Notes under the pieces: generated by a model
What the model was told of the DNA's origin: nothing
Seen by the model: the letters and a program-made list of their open reading frames with translations, nothing else
The model's database searches: none
DNA from: Chloroflexota bacterium
GTDB lineage: Bacteria; Chloroflexota; Dehalococcoidia; SM23-28-2; RBG-16-64-32
Assembly: GCA_022574655.1 (NCBI GenBank)
Contig: JACZRQ010000010.1
Location: 1-40,942, forward strand
DNA length: 40,942 bases
Direction of reading: 5' to 3'
Made by a program: the position numbers and the translations under genes
Shown: in pieces, positions 7,298 to 16,260 of the stretch
Layout: every line of letters begins with the position of its first letter
Position numbering within the stretch: the first letter of the stretch is position 1

Positions 7298-8209
7298 TTA
7301 AGGTGCAACGACCGTGAGACCCGCAGGGACGACCTCAAAGCGAACAGGTGTGGTGCCGACGACGTCGCCGTCGAGTTCTACGAGCTGGGGCGTTTCCGCG
7401 GTGAAGGTTGCGGTCTTCGCCTGAGAGTATTGGACGTGGCGCATCTCGGTGAACTTGCCGCTTCGAAACTTGGGCAGGCCGGAGAGCCTGACGAGAAGCG
7501 AGGCGTGCTCGGCGACGACGAAATCGAGCAGGCCGTCGTCCATGAGGGCGCGCGGGGCCGAACGTATGCCACCGCCGGAGTAGCAGCCGTTGGCAGCCCA
7601 GGCGTTGTTGAGGAGGATGGTGCGGGGGCTGGAGGAGTCGATGGTGATAGTGACGTCCGACGGTTTGAAGCGAAACAGCGTCTTGATGATGGCCCACATG
7701 AACGCAGCCGGTCCCGGCAGCCATCGTCCCGGCTGGTTGACGGCGTCCGAGACCATCGCGCCGAAGCCGACTTCGGCGGCGTTGATGAACCAGCGGGACC
7801 GCTCCTCGCCAGCGGGGTCGAGGAACGTTGCGCGGCCGACATCGATGGTGCGACGGTGACCGCGAGCGAGTATCCTTGCGGCGCCGCCCAGTTTGTGCGA
7901 GATGCTCAGCGTGCGCACGAGGTCGCTGCCGGTTCCGCGCGGGATGATGCCGAGTGCGGTCTGGCAGCCGGAGTTGAGGATACCGTTGGCGACCTCGCTG
8001 ATGGTGCCGTCGCCGCCGACGGCTGCGATCGTCTCGTAGCGATCGGCCGCCTCTGCGGCGAGGTCGATCGCGTCGCCAGCGTGCTTCGTGCGAGCGACAT
8101 TGAACGGCGGGAGTATACGGCGGAGTGCGGGTTCAAACTTCGGCCAGTTACGCCCGGTGGCCTTCTTGGAGGAATGAGGGTTGACGATCAGGAGGAGCGA
8201 GGCTGTCAA
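7298..8209 (-). CDS. Diacylglycerol/sphingosine-kinase-family lipid kinase
   Basis: A 303-residue DAGK-catalytic-domain protein (YegS/LCB5 family). It has an N-terminal strand LLLIVNPHS and the nucleotide-binding signature GGDGT at 65-69, followed by EVANGIL and IPRGTGSD, which are diagnostic. The family transfers the ATP gamma-phosphate to the hydroxyl of a lipid such as diacylglycerol. The start overlaps the stop of the upstream glpD by 4 bases, so it is the last gene of a coupled AGPS-like > GlpD > kinase operon. In Mycobacterium tuberculosis a homologous trio (Rv2249c glpD1, Rv2251 AGPS-like, Rv2252 diacylglycerol kinase) is also clustered, which supports a joint lipid role. The actual lipid substrate is unknown. 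Confidence 0.85.
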   Translation of the reverse strand: MTASLLLIVNPHSSKKATGRNWPKFEPALRRILPPFNVARTKHAGDAIDLAAEAADRYETIAAVGGDGTISEVANGILNSGCQTALGIIPRGTGSDLVRTLSISHKLGGAARILARGHRRTIDVGRATFLDPAGEERSRWFINAAEVGFGAMVSDAVNQPGRWLPGPAAFMWAIIKTLFRFKPSDVTITIDSSSPRTILLNNAWAANGCYSGGGIRSAPRALMDDGLLDFVVAEHASLLVRLSGLPKFRSGKFTEMRHVQYSQAKTATFTAETPQLVELDGDVVGTTPVRFEVVPAGLTVVAP

Positions 8210-9882
8210 CTGTCCCGGAGTGCCGTTTCACGGACGGGCCTGGCGAATGACATCATGCGAGAGACCGCATCGTCGTGGGCGGCGATTTGCCGCTTCTTCT
8301 CAGTGTCGTCCCAGCCAAGCGAAGAGGCCAACACGGTTGCCACCGAAGCGGCAGCTGATACGTCGCCGGGCGGGCCGAAGAGCATAAGGTCGCTGCGGCG
8401 GCGCATTACGTCTTCGAGGGTGACAGCCATCTCGTCGGATGCGGCGTAAGCTACCTGGGCGAGAAGCTCGTCCGAGCCGCCGACGACGTGGGCGAGGAGA
8501 CCGGCGTCACGAGCGGCGTGGCCGAGCACCCTGGTGTGGCGGGCGCCGAAGGTGTCGACCAAGTGTTTTGCTGACGTTGCCGTGAGGTCCCAGCCCTGGA
8601 CAAGGTCGGACGCCGCCTGCTCTCGGTATCGGGCAAAGTCAGCAACCGCGCCAGGTAGTGGCGCGCGTCGCGTGCGGCAGCGGCCTGGCTTCGTAGCGAA
8701 GGCTTCTACTTCCTTCTCTATCACACGATCGAGCATGTCCTCGGCCATGGAGCGGGCGCTGGTGAGCTTGCCGCCGCAGATCGTGTAGACGCCTGCGGGG
8801 CCGTCAAAGATCTCGTAGTCGCGTGCCACGTCGGAGGGGGATGGTGCTCCTTCCTCCGCGATCAGAGGGCGGACGCCCGCCCAGGTGGCGGTGACATCGG
8901 CAGCTGTGAGTTTGGTCTCGAAGTTAGCGTTTACGGCGTCGATCGTGTAGGAGACGTCGTCCGCTGCAGCGGTGGCGCCGTCGGGATCGCCCGACCAGTC
9001 CGTGTCTGTCGCACCGACGTAGGTGTAGTTTCCGGCGGGGACCGCATAGAGCGGCCGGTCCTCCCAGAAGAAGGTGACGATTGAGTCGGTGTGGAGGCGA
9101 TCGCGCGGCACAACAATGTGGATGCCCTTCGTTGGCCGAAGGACGGCGGAGCCGCCGCCGAGGGCGCGCAGGTCGTCGGTCCATGGGCCAGCCGCGCCGA
9201 TGACCACCCGAGCGCGAACCGTGAACTCGTCACCGGCCAGGCTGTCTCGACAGTTCACGGCAGTGACGCGTCCGCCCGTCTTCTCCCACGAGACAGCCTC
9301 GACATAGTTGGCGGCAGCGGCGCCGCGCTCGATTGCGGAGAGCATAACGGACAAGGTGAGGCGCGAGTCGTTGGTGATTGCGTCGAAGAATGAGAAGCCG
9401 CCACGAAGGTCGGTGCTGGCCAGCGCCGGCACTTCTTTCATGAGCTGCTGTTTCGAAAGGGAACGATGGCGGCCGAGGCCCATCGTACCGGCGAGGAGGT
9501 CGTAGCCGGTGAGGCCGATCCGAAGCAGGAATCGGGGGGTGCGATCGCCCTCGTACACGGGCAAGACGAAGGGGAATGGACGGACAAGATGGGGCGCGAG
9601 ACGAAGGAGCAGGCCCCGCTCGCGGAGACCCTCACGCACAAGGCCTACATGACGGTGACGGAGGTAGCGCAGGCCGCCGTGAACGAAGCGAGCGGAACGG
9701 CTGCTGGTACCGGAGGCGAAGTCGCCCTTCTCGACGAGGGCCACGGAGAGGCCGCGCAGGACAGCGTCGCGGGCGATCCAGGCGCCAGTGATACCGCCGC
9801 CGATGATGGCTAGGTCGAACGTCTCGCCGCGGAGGCGGTCGATGATCGAGCCGCGATCGGCGCGCTGAGGTGACGCCGTCAC
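8206..9882 (-). CDS. glpD: FAD-dependent glycerol-3-phosphate dehydrogenase
   Basis: A 558-residue GlpD-family flavoenzyme. An N-terminal Rossmann motif IIGGGITG (26-33) is followed by EKGDFASGTSSRS and HGGLRYL, both typical of GlpD. The C-terminal helical DUF/GlpD_C domain is present and the length matches the family. It oxidises sn-glycerol-3-phosphate to dihydroxyacetone phosphate and passes electrons to quinone at the membrane. It overlaps both neighbours by 4 bases (9879-9882 and 8206-8209). Beside an alkyl-DHAP synthase-like gene it may supply DHAP for ether lipids, or act on an alkylated glycerol phosphate. That is inference from context. Confidence 0.9.
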   Translation of the reverse strand: MTASPQRADRGSIIDRLRGETFDLAIIGGGITGAWIARDAVLRGLSVALVEKGDFASGTSSRSARFVHGGLRYLRHRHVGLVREGLRERGLLLRLAPHLVRPFPFVLPVYEGDRTPRFLLRIGLTGYDLLAGTMGLGRHRSLSKQQLMKEVPALASTDLRGGFSFFDAITNDSRLTLSVMLSAIERGAAAANYVEAVSWEKTGGRVTAVNCRDSLAGDEFTVRARVVIGAAGPWTDDLRALGGGSAVLRPTKGIHIVVPRDRLHTDSIVTFFWEDRPLYAVPAGNYTYVGATDTDWSGDPDGATAAADDVSYTIDAVNANFETKLTAADVTATWAGVRPLIAEEGAPSPSDVARDYEIFDGPAGVYTICGGKLTSARSMAEDMLDRVIEKEVEAFATKPGRCRTRRAPLPGAVADFARYREQAASDLVQGWDLTATSAKHLVDTFGARHTRVLGHAARDAGLLAHVVGGSDELLAQVAYAASDEMAVTLEDVMRRRSDLMLFGPPGDVSAAASVATVLASSLGWDDTEKKRQIAAHDDAVSRMMSFARPVRETALRDS

Positions 9883-11552
9883 TTGGCGGCTGTGTCGTCA
9901 GGTTCCGGCACGAGCTTGCCGGGGTTAAGGATGTTGTCAGGGTCGAGGGAGCGCTTGATCGTGGAGAGCCAGCGAGCGCCTTCTTCGCCGAGGTAGTCTC
10001 GGATCCAGGCGCGATGCTCGCTTCCGATGCTGTGGTGGTGGCTGAGGGCGCCGCCGTTACTGACGATGGCGGTGGTGGCGGCGGCCTTGACGCGCTCCCA
10101 CTGCTCGATCTCGTCGCCTTCTTCCTGAGGGGCGAGGAAGGTGTAGTAGATGGAGCCGCCGTCGGTGTACGAGTGGGAGAGGTGGGCCATCACAACGGAG
10201 CGCTCTCCCAAAGCGTCGCGCAAGGCGTCGTGAACCGTTGCGTGGAGGTCGAGGTATCGATCCCAGGTAGTGGAGGTCTCGAGAGTGTCGATCATGATTC
10301 CACGGTCGAGCACCATGTCGCGGAGGTGCGGGGCGCTGAAACGTCCACGTCTCCAGGCACGGCCTGCGCCACTGCCGAGCGACGCGGCTCCGTGCCGCTT
10401 GAGAACCTTCGCAGCGACCGCCCTCTCGTGGCGAACGGCGGACTCACTGCCTTCGAAGCCGAGGATCATGATTGCGCCGGTCTGTAGGTCGAGTCCCTTG
10501 CGGCCGAGATACCACCGGCCAACCCGCTCGATCGCGGCCGCCGTGCCTTTAGGAGTTGCGCGTAGGGCGAGGCTGGATTCAGTTTCGTGTTCGTCCGAGA
10601 GACGAAGAAGGGCCGGGGCGATGTCCGCCTGGATAATCTCACGGGCGGCTTGGACGCCGTCGGCGAACGAACGAAAGAGGTAGCCCCGGTAGTCCCGCAC
10701 CTTGGGCCGGGCCGAGAGCCGGAGGACGGCCTGGGTGATGACGCCGAGGGCGCCCTCCGATCCCGTGATCATCTGCACGAGGTCGGGACCCGCCGCGGCC
10801 GCCGGGACCTCGGGTGTGGACAGGATTCCCTCCGGATGAGCGAGGCGGACCGATTGGACATGCTTTTCGATGGCGCCGTACTTGGTGGAGTTCTGGCCGG
10901 CGGAGCGGGTGGCGATCCAGCCGCCGACGGTGGAGTGCATGAACGACTGGGGGAAATGCCCGAGCGTGAAACCGGCTGGCCGGATGTAACGCTCAAGGTC
11001 GGGGCCCATGATGCCGGCCTGCACCACAGCGGTCGCGGACTCGCGGTTGATCTCGATGGGGCGGCTCAGGCCGGACATGTCGAGGGTGATGGTCTTGCGC
11101 TCGCCGGTCGGCTCGACACCGCCGACGACGGAGGTGCCGCCGCCAAAGGGGATGACGGCGAGCTGGCGCTGGGCGGCGACGCGCAGCAGTTCGAGAAGCT
11201 GTGCCTCAGATTCGGGGCGGACGACGGCGTCCGTCGGATTGGGGATCAGTCCCCGGCGCATCTGAACGAGGTCTTTGTATCCCTTGCCAAGGCTAAATAT
11301 CGCACGCTCCGTGTTGTCGGTGGAGACGCCCCCTGGCTCGCAGACACGCGTCAGTTCTTTGAGGTCGTCAGCCGAGAGTTGGGACGGCCGCACGTCGACG
11401 TTTGACAGCGAGTCGAGGCGGGGAGACGGTTTGGTCTCGCCGAGGCGGTCGCGGATGTAGGCCCAGAACTGGTCTGGATCCGGGAGGTGGAAGGATTCGC
11501 TGTCCTTGCCCCAGCCCCACCACTTGCATCTGTTCGCGGATTGAATGGTCAT
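9879..11552 (-). CDS. Alkyldihydroxyacetonephosphate synthase-like FAD enzyme
   Basis: A 557-residue protein of the vanillyl-alcohol-oxidase flavoprotein superfamily that resembles AGPS. It has an N-terminal KWWGWG motif, an FAD-binding segment PFGGGTSVVGGVE (135-147), and a C-terminal HHH (505-507) followed by SIGSEH, where AGPS carries its catalytic histidines. AGPS swaps the acyl group of acyl-DHAP for a fatty alcohol and forms an ether bond. D-lactate-type FAD oxidases share the fold but lack WWGWG. It is the first gene of a minus-strand operon with glpD and a lipid kinase. The 153-base gap to the divergent aminotransferase presumably holds the promoter. Confidence 0.8.
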   Translation of the reverse strand: MTIQSANRCKWWGWGKDSESFHLPDPDQFWAYIRDRLGETKPSPRLDSLSNVDVRPSQLSADDLKELTRVCEPGGVSTDNTERAIFSLGKGYKDLVQMRRGLIPNPTDAVVRPESEAQLLELLRVAAQRQLAVIPFGGGTSVVGGVEPTGERKTITLDMSGLSRPIEINRESATAVVQAGIMGPDLERYIRPAGFTLGHFPQSFMHSTVGGWIATRSAGQNSTKYGAIEKHVQSVRLAHPEGILSTPEVPAAAAGPDLVQMITGSEGALGVITQAVLRLSARPKVRDYRGYLFRSFADGVQAAREIIQADIAPALLRLSDEHETESSLALRATPKGTAAAIERVGRWYLGRKGLDLQTGAIMILGFEGSESAVRHERAVAAKVLKRHGAASLGSGAGRAWRRGRFSAPHLRDMVLDRGIMIDTLETSTTWDRYLDLHATVHDALRDALGERSVVMAHLSHSYTDGGSIYYTFLAPQEEGDEIEQWERVKAAATTAIVSNGGALSHHHSIGSEHRAWIRDYLGEEGARWLSTIKRSLDPDNILNPGKLVPEPDDTAAK

Positions 11553-11705
11553 CGGCGCTACTCAGGTTGGGCTTAGTCGACGGGCTATGTGCACATTCTG
11601 CCGCTGCGGGGCGGCAAGCGCCAATCGAATCCAGCGCTTCTTTGTATATGACGAGCGGTGGGAAGCGTTATCATGACGGTACTCTTGCCTACGGAGGGAC
11701 GGATC

Positions 11706-13022
11706 ATGACGCAAGCGCAGACAGACATCGCGCTCGAACCCTGGTGGATGCCCTTTACCGCTAACGCCGCCTACAAGTCCGATCCACGGATGCTAGCGAA
11801 GGCCAGTGGTGTCTACTACGAGACGCCGGAAGGCCGCCGCATTCTTGATGGTGTTTCCGGACTCTGGTGTGTCAACGCCGGCCACTGCCGCCCTGAGATC
11901 GTCGAGGCCATCTCCCGCCAGGCCGCAGAGATGGACTACGCTCCTTCGTTCCAGATGGGCCACCCGATCGCCTTCGAATTCGCAGAGCGGCTGCGCTCGT
12001 TCGCGCCGGATCACATCGAAAACGTCTTCTTCTCGAACTCCGGTTCCGAGGCCGTCGATACGGCGTTGAAGATCGCGCGTGCCTATCACCGTGCGAATGG
12101 TGAACCCGACCGAACGGTCTTGGTCGGGCGAGAGCGCGGCTATCACGGCGCCGGCTTTGGCGGCACGGCCGTGGGTGGCCTAGATCCGCACAAAGTTGCG
12201 TTTACACCGTTGGTGCCGGACGTAGCGCATCTGCCGACGACTCACGGTCTGGAAGTGAACCGTTTCAGCCGGGGCCAGCCGCAACATGGCGCCGAACTCG
12301 CAGACGGACTCGAAACGGTGATCTCCGAGCATGGCGAATCACGGATCGCGGCGGTGATTGTAGAGCCCGTCTCGGGTGCAGCCGGCGTGCTGGTCCCTCC
12401 GGTTGGGTACCTCGAACGTCTGGCAGCGATCTGCAAGGAGCACGGGATACTCCTCATCTTTGACGAGGTCATCACCGGGTTTGGCCGCCTCGGGGCCAGG
12501 TTCGCAGCCGAGCGTTTCGGCCTGCGGCCGGACATGATGACGATCGCCAAGGGCCTTACGAACGGCTCTGTCCCGATGGCCGCGACCCTCTTGCGCGGCG
12601 GCATCTACGACACTGTTGTGGCCGCGGGCGACGGTATCGAGCTGCCTCATGGGTACACCTATTCAGGCCACCCGCTGGCATGCGCCGCCGGTCTGGCGAC
12701 GCTATCCATCCACGAGTCCGAGCGGCTTTGGGAACGTGCGGCCGCTCTGGCACCGGCGTTCGAGGACAAACTCCACTCACTGGCATCGGCGCCTCACGTC
12801 ATTGATGTTCGCAACCTCGGTCTGATGGGTGCGATCGAGCTGGACCCGATCGATGGCCGTCTAGGCGAGCGGGCGCAGGCGATCTTCCGCCGCTGCTTCG
12901 AAGCCGGCGTTCTCATTCGCATCACCGGCGACACGATCGCCTTGGCGCCGGCGCTCGTCTTCGAGGAAGACCAACTCGACGTGCTATTCGGCGTCGTGGG
13001 AGAGGCGCTCGAGAGTCAGTAG
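11706..13022 (+). CDS. Omega-amino acid:pyruvate (class III) aminotransferase
   Basis: A 438-residue PLP enzyme of fold type I, class III. Near the N-terminus WWMPFTANAAYK and GLWCVNAGH are signatures of beta-alanine/omega-amino acid:pyruvate transaminases. IFDEVITGFGRLG precedes the PLP Lys282 (IAKGLTNG). It probably moves an amino group from an omega-amino acid or amine to pyruvate. The reading frame stays open to 11658, but ATG 11706 has GGAGGG at 11693-11698 and matches the family N-terminus. The next gene starts 23 bases after its stop. The natural amine donor is not evident. Confidence 0.85.
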   Translation: MTQAQTDIALEPWWMPFTANAAYKSDPRMLAKASGVYYETPEGRRILDGVSGLWCVNAGHCRPEIVEAISRQAAEMDYAPSFQMGHPIAFEFAERLRSFAPDHIENVFFSNSGSEAVDTALKIARAYHRANGEPDRTVLVGRERGYHGAGFGGTAVGGLDPHKVAFTPLVPDVAHLPTTHGLEVNRFSRGQPQHGAELADGLETVISEHGESRIAAVIVEPVSGAAGVLVPPVGYLERLAAICKEHGILLIFDEVITGFGRLGARFAAERFGLRPDMMTIAKGLTNGSVPMAATLLRGGIYDTVVAAGDGIELPHGYTYSGHPLACAAGLATLSIHESERLWERAAALAPAFEDKLHSLASAPHVIDVRNLGLMGAIELDPIDGRLGERAQAIFRRCFEAGVLIRITGDTIALAPALVFEEDQLDVLFGVVGEALESQ

Positions 13023-13045
13023 ACTGGTGTCGTCCGCTAGATCCG

Positions 13046-14116
13046 ATGGCTGACCTGCCGACAGCGGACGACATCACGCCACGCTGGTTGGCCGAACGCT
13101 TGCGGGAGGCCGGCCACGATGGCGTCGAAGTGAAAAGCTTCTCTAGCACGGCGATCGGAACCGGCCAGCTGGGCAAGTGCATCCGCTATGAGTTGGATGT
13201 CGTTGGTGGGGATGCGAAGACTCCTCAGAGCCTCGTTGGCAAGTTCCCTTCCGATGATCCGCAAAGCCGCCAGGCGGGAGTGGCGCTGCAGACCTACATC
13301 AAGGAAGTTTCCTTCTACCAACAACTACAGTCGCGTGTCACGATCTCTACGCCTCGTTGCTACTACGCGGAGATCGAGGGCGTGGGGCCCGAGTTCGTGC
13401 TGCTATTGGAAGACCTTGCTCCGGCCGAGCAGGGCGATCAGATCGCTGGCTGTTCTCCTGACGTAGCGCGAGCGGCGGTGCTGGAACTCGTAGGACTGCA
13501 TGCACCGAGCTGGCGCGGCGCGGACCTGCGCGGTATTTCCTGGCTCGGAGAACCAAACGAGGCGACTGCGCAGGTGACCCGCAGCCTCTACAAGGCCCAG
13601 CTGCCGGGCTTCCTCGCTCGCTACGGTGCACGGCTTGCCGCTGACGAGATCAACATCATCGAGAGCGTAGCTGGATCGTCCGGCCCGCCGTTCCAGGTCC
13701 TTGGCGATCCTTTTTCGCTGACGCACGTCGACTACAGGCTGGACAATCTGTTGATCGACTCGACTGGGTCCCTGCCGCGAGTGACCGCTGTCGACTGGCA
13801 GAGCATCACGTTCGGCAGCCCGATGACGGATGTCGCCTATTTCATGGGATCGGGGTTGATTCCGGAGGATCGTCGGGCCGTCGAACGAGGAATCGTCGCC
13901 GAGTATCACGCTGAACTGGGTAAAAACGGGATCGAAGACTACGATTGGGATCGCTGCTGGGAGGACTACAGGCGGGGCGTCTTCACAGGTATCTTTATGA
14001 TGGTTGTCGCCTCCATGATGGTACAGCGGACCGAACGTGGTGACGAGATGTTCACAACGCAGATGAAGCGTCACAGCCGCCAGGCGATCGACCTCGGCTC
14101 GGACGAGTATTTCTAG
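13046..14116 (+). CDS. APH/ecdysteroid-kinase-like phosphotransferase
   Basis: A 356-residue kinase-like protein. The catalytic loop is HVDYRLDNLL (HxDxxxxN Brenner motif) and is followed by VDWQSITFG, the metal-binding DxxxxxxG. A VGKFP strand supplies the ATP-anchoring Lys, and LLLEDL follows. This pattern fits the aminoglycoside-phosphotransferase/EcKL superfamily, whose members phosphorylate small alcohols. In environmental bacteria these often sit in catabolic clusters rather than resistance loci. It lies 23 bases after the aminotransferase with no clear ribosome site of its own, so it is probably co-transcribed. The substrate is unknown. Confidence 0.8.
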   Translation: MADLPTADDITPRWLAERLREAGHDGVEVKSFSSTAIGTGQLGKCIRYELDVVGGDAKTPQSLVGKFPSDDPQSRQAGVALQTYIKEVSFYQQLQSRVTISTPRCYYAEIEGVGPEFVLLLEDLAPAEQGDQIAGCSPDVARAAVLELVGLHAPSWRGADLRGISWLGEPNEATAQVTRSLYKAQLPGFLARYGARLAADEINIIESVAGSSGPPFQVLGDPFSLTHVDYRLDNLLIDSTGSLPRVTAVDWQSITFGSPMTDVAYFMGSGLIPEDRRAVERGIVAEYHAELGKNGIEDYDWDRCWEDYRRGVFTGIFMMVVASMMVQRTERGDEMFTTQMKRHSRQAIDLGSDEYF

Positions 14117-14132
14117 TCCGGTCGCGGCGCGC

Positions 14133-14138
14133 TACAAT
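14133..14138 (+). promoter_or_regulatory. Candidate -10 element (TACAAT) for aldo/keto reductase
   Basis: TACAAT lies 30 bases before the ATG at 14168, with an AGGAGG ribosome site at 14158-14163. The spacing mirrors that of the TATAAT at 260. The -35 region (TTTCTA) is poor. Confidence 0.35.
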
Positions 14139-14167
14139 CGTCCTCACTGTTCGACTTAGGAGGTCGC

Positions 14168-15148
14168 ATGCAATACGTTCGACTCGGTCAGACCGGGCTT
14201 CGCGTTTCGCGAATCTGTCTCGGCACCATGACTTACGGCAGCAGTCAGTGGCGGGACTGGGTGCTGAACGAGGAAGACGCCAAGCCGTTCTACAAACGCG
14301 CGCTGGATGCCGGCATCAACTTCTTTGACACAGCAGATGTCTACTCGCTAGGAGCGTCCGAGGAAGTCACCGGACGCGCCCTCAAGGAGTACGCAAAGCG
14401 TGAGGACGTCGTCATCGCCACCAAGGTCTGCAGCCCAATGGGCGGCGGGCCGAACGAGCGGGGCCTCTCGCGGAAGCACATCTTCGACTCGATCGACAAC
14501 TCTCTGCGCCGGTTGGAGACCGACTACGTCGACCTCTACCAGATCCACCGCTGGGACGCTGAGACTCCGATCGAAGAAACTTTGGAAGCGCTGAACGACC
14601 TGGTTCGAGCGGGGAAAGTTCGCTACATCGGCGCCTCTAGCATGTACGCCTGGCAGTTCGCCAAGGCGCTGCACACCTCGGACCAGCACGGCTGGTCACG
14701 GTTCGTCTCGATGCAGAACCATTACAACCTTGTTTATCGCGAGGAAGAGCGAGAGATGATTCCGCTGTGCATCGATCGGGGAGTGGGCGTCATCCCCTGG
14801 AGCCCGCTGGCGCGCGGATTCCTCGCCGGAAACCGGTCGCCGGACCGTTCGGGTGAGACTGCTCGCTCGAAGAGCGACGCTTTCGCTCACCAGATGTACT
14901 ACTCGGAAGGCGACTTCGCCGTCTTGAAGGCGGCGACAACAGTCGCTGACGAGCGCGGAGTAAAACCGGCGCAAGTCGCCCTGGCATGGATGTTGCACAA
15001 GCCCGGCATCAGCTCGCCGATCGTCGGTGCAAGTAAGATGTATCAGCTCGATGAGGCGATTGCGGCGGCGGACATTAAGCTGTCAGGTGAGGAGATTCGC
15101 ACGCTGGAAGAGCCATACGTGCCCCATAAGGTACTCGGGCACGGATAG
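14168..15148 (+). CDS. Aldo/keto reductase
   Basis: A 326-residue (beta/alpha)8 NADPH-dependent reductase. The catalytic tetrad Asp54, Tyr59, Lys86 and His127 is complete (FFDTADVYS, ATKV, YQIHRWD). It belongs to the YhdN/Kv-beta-like branch, judging by the GQTGLRVSRICLGTMTYG start and the C-terminal SSPIVGASK cofactor segment. It reduces aldehydes or ketones to alcohols, but the substrate cannot be assigned. An AGGAGG site at 14158-14163 sets the start. The 45-base gap to the following dehydratase gene suggests an operon. Confidence 0.9.
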   Translation: MQYVRLGQTGLRVSRICLGTMTYGSSQWRDWVLNEEDAKPFYKRALDAGINFFDTADVYSLGASEEVTGRALKEYAKREDVVIATKVCSPMGGGPNERGLSRKHIFDSIDNSLRRLETDYVDLYQIHRWDAETPIEETLEALNDLVRAGKVRYIGASSMYAWQFAKALHTSDQHGWSRFVSMQNHYNLVYREEEREMIPLCIDRGVGVIPWSPLARGFLAGNRSPDRSGETARSKSDAFAHQMYYSEGDFAVLKAATTVADERGVKPAQVALAWMLHKPGISSPIVGASKMYQLDEAIAAADIKLSGEEIRTLEEPYVPHKVLGHG

Positions 15149-15193
15149 CCGCGACTGGACGCTCGTGTCAGGACATTAGGAGGGACCTCTACC

Positions 15194-16168
15194 GTGAATC
15201 GTTCACAGTCCGACCTCTTCGATACTGAGCTGACCCTTGTCAGCGAACCGGAGCCTCGCATCGTGGGGCCGTGGCGAAAGCCCGTGCAGATGCTAGCCGA
15301 GCAGGACATCGGTGGGCGCGCCTCTATCCATGACGAGGAAACGGCGCGAAAGGCCGGCTTCACGGGCGGAGCGATCGAGGGACCGACGCACTTCAGCCAA
15401 CTGGTTCCGCTCGGCCATGAGCTTTTCGGCGATGCCTGGCACGAGCGCGGCTGCATCTCGGCGCACTACCAGAACGCGTGCGTCGAAGGAGATGAGGTCC
15501 AAGCCTGGGCGGAGCAGGACCCGGACGGCGACAACCGGGCGCGGGCCGGTATGCAAAAGCGCGACGGCACCCCCGTTCTTTCCGCCACTCTCTCGATCGG
15601 CCCCGATCATCCTGAGACCGAGCTTGACGCGCTTCTGGCGCGGCTGCGACCTGCCGATCAACTGGTGATCTTGCGCGACATGAAGATCGGAGCGAAGGGG
15701 GCCGAGGTCGAGCGCGTCCAGATGGGCTTCGATCAGCACATGGGGAAGCTGTACCCCTTCACCCTCGAGGAGAAGCTCGCGGTCATCACCGAGTCCTGCC
15801 AGTACTACACGAAGGAGGGTGGCGCCGCGTCGCCCTGGGGCCGGCCGATCGTTCCTTTCGAGATGATCAGTGTGCTCACCCAGTACTCGTCCGCTCAGGC
15901 GCGGTTCCCGGTGCGGCAACCAGTGGTGGGACTCTTTGCGAACCAGGAGATCCGGCTGCTTGACGGTCCCCTATTCGTCGGCGACGAGTACCTGCTCGAA
16001 CGGGAAGTCGTTGCGCTGAGCGAGAGCCGGCGTGCAGAGTCCTCGTGGGTTCGAACCTCGGTGCGCGAGGCGAAGAGCGAGCGGCTCGTCGCCACCACTC
16101 TGCTGAACAGCGCGGTGTTGAAGGCGTCTTACGCGAACTACGAGGAGGAACGGGCTGGGCTTGCATAG
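15194..16168 (+). CDS. Hot-dog fold MaoC-like dehydratase/hydratase
   Basis: A 324-residue protein starting with GTG at 15194, 9 bases after GGAGGG. The segment SIHDEETARKAGFTGGAIEG followed by TH is typical of MaoC-like hot-dog proteins (D...A..aGf.g.i..G.h). Length suggests two hot-dog repeats, the second less clear. Relatives hydrate enoyl-CoA thioesters or bind acyl-CoA. It lacks the full R-hydratase motif as far as I can see, so the function is general only. It is the last gene of a plus-strand run and converges on the SDR at 16261 with a 92-base gap. Confidence 0.65.
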   Translation: MNRSQSDLFDTELTLVSEPEPRIVGPWRKPVQMLAEQDIGGRASIHDEETARKAGFTGGAIEGPTHFSQLVPLGHELFGDAWHERGCISAHYQNACVEGDEVQAWAEQDPDGDNRARAGMQKRDGTPVLSATLSIGPDHPETELDALLARLRPADQLVILRDMKIGAKGAEVERVQMGFDQHMGKLYPFTLEEKLAVITESCQYYTKEGGAASPWGRPIVPFEMISVLTQYSSAQARFPVRQPVVGLFANQEIRLLDGPLFVGDEYLLEREVVALSESRRAESSWVRTSVREAKSERLVATTLLNSAVLKASYANYEEERAGLA

Positions 16169-16260
16169 CGCCTCATGCCGGGGGCCGAGAGACTAGTTCG
16201 CGGTGTCGAGTCCCTACCTTGGCGTCATCCAACCTTCGCTATGCCGCGCGAATTCGCCGC

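Noticed and set aside
7212-7301. Small hairpins (ATGCTC/GAGCAT and TTAAAC/GTTTAA) between metallopeptidase and lipid kinase genes
   Set aside because: Stems of only 6 bp without T-tracts; expected by chance in a 160-base gap.
7430-8449. 339-codon plus-strand frame opposite the lipid kinase
   Set aside because: The minus strand carries GGDGT and the full kinase pattern. The plus frame has no recognisable domain and also runs into glpD.
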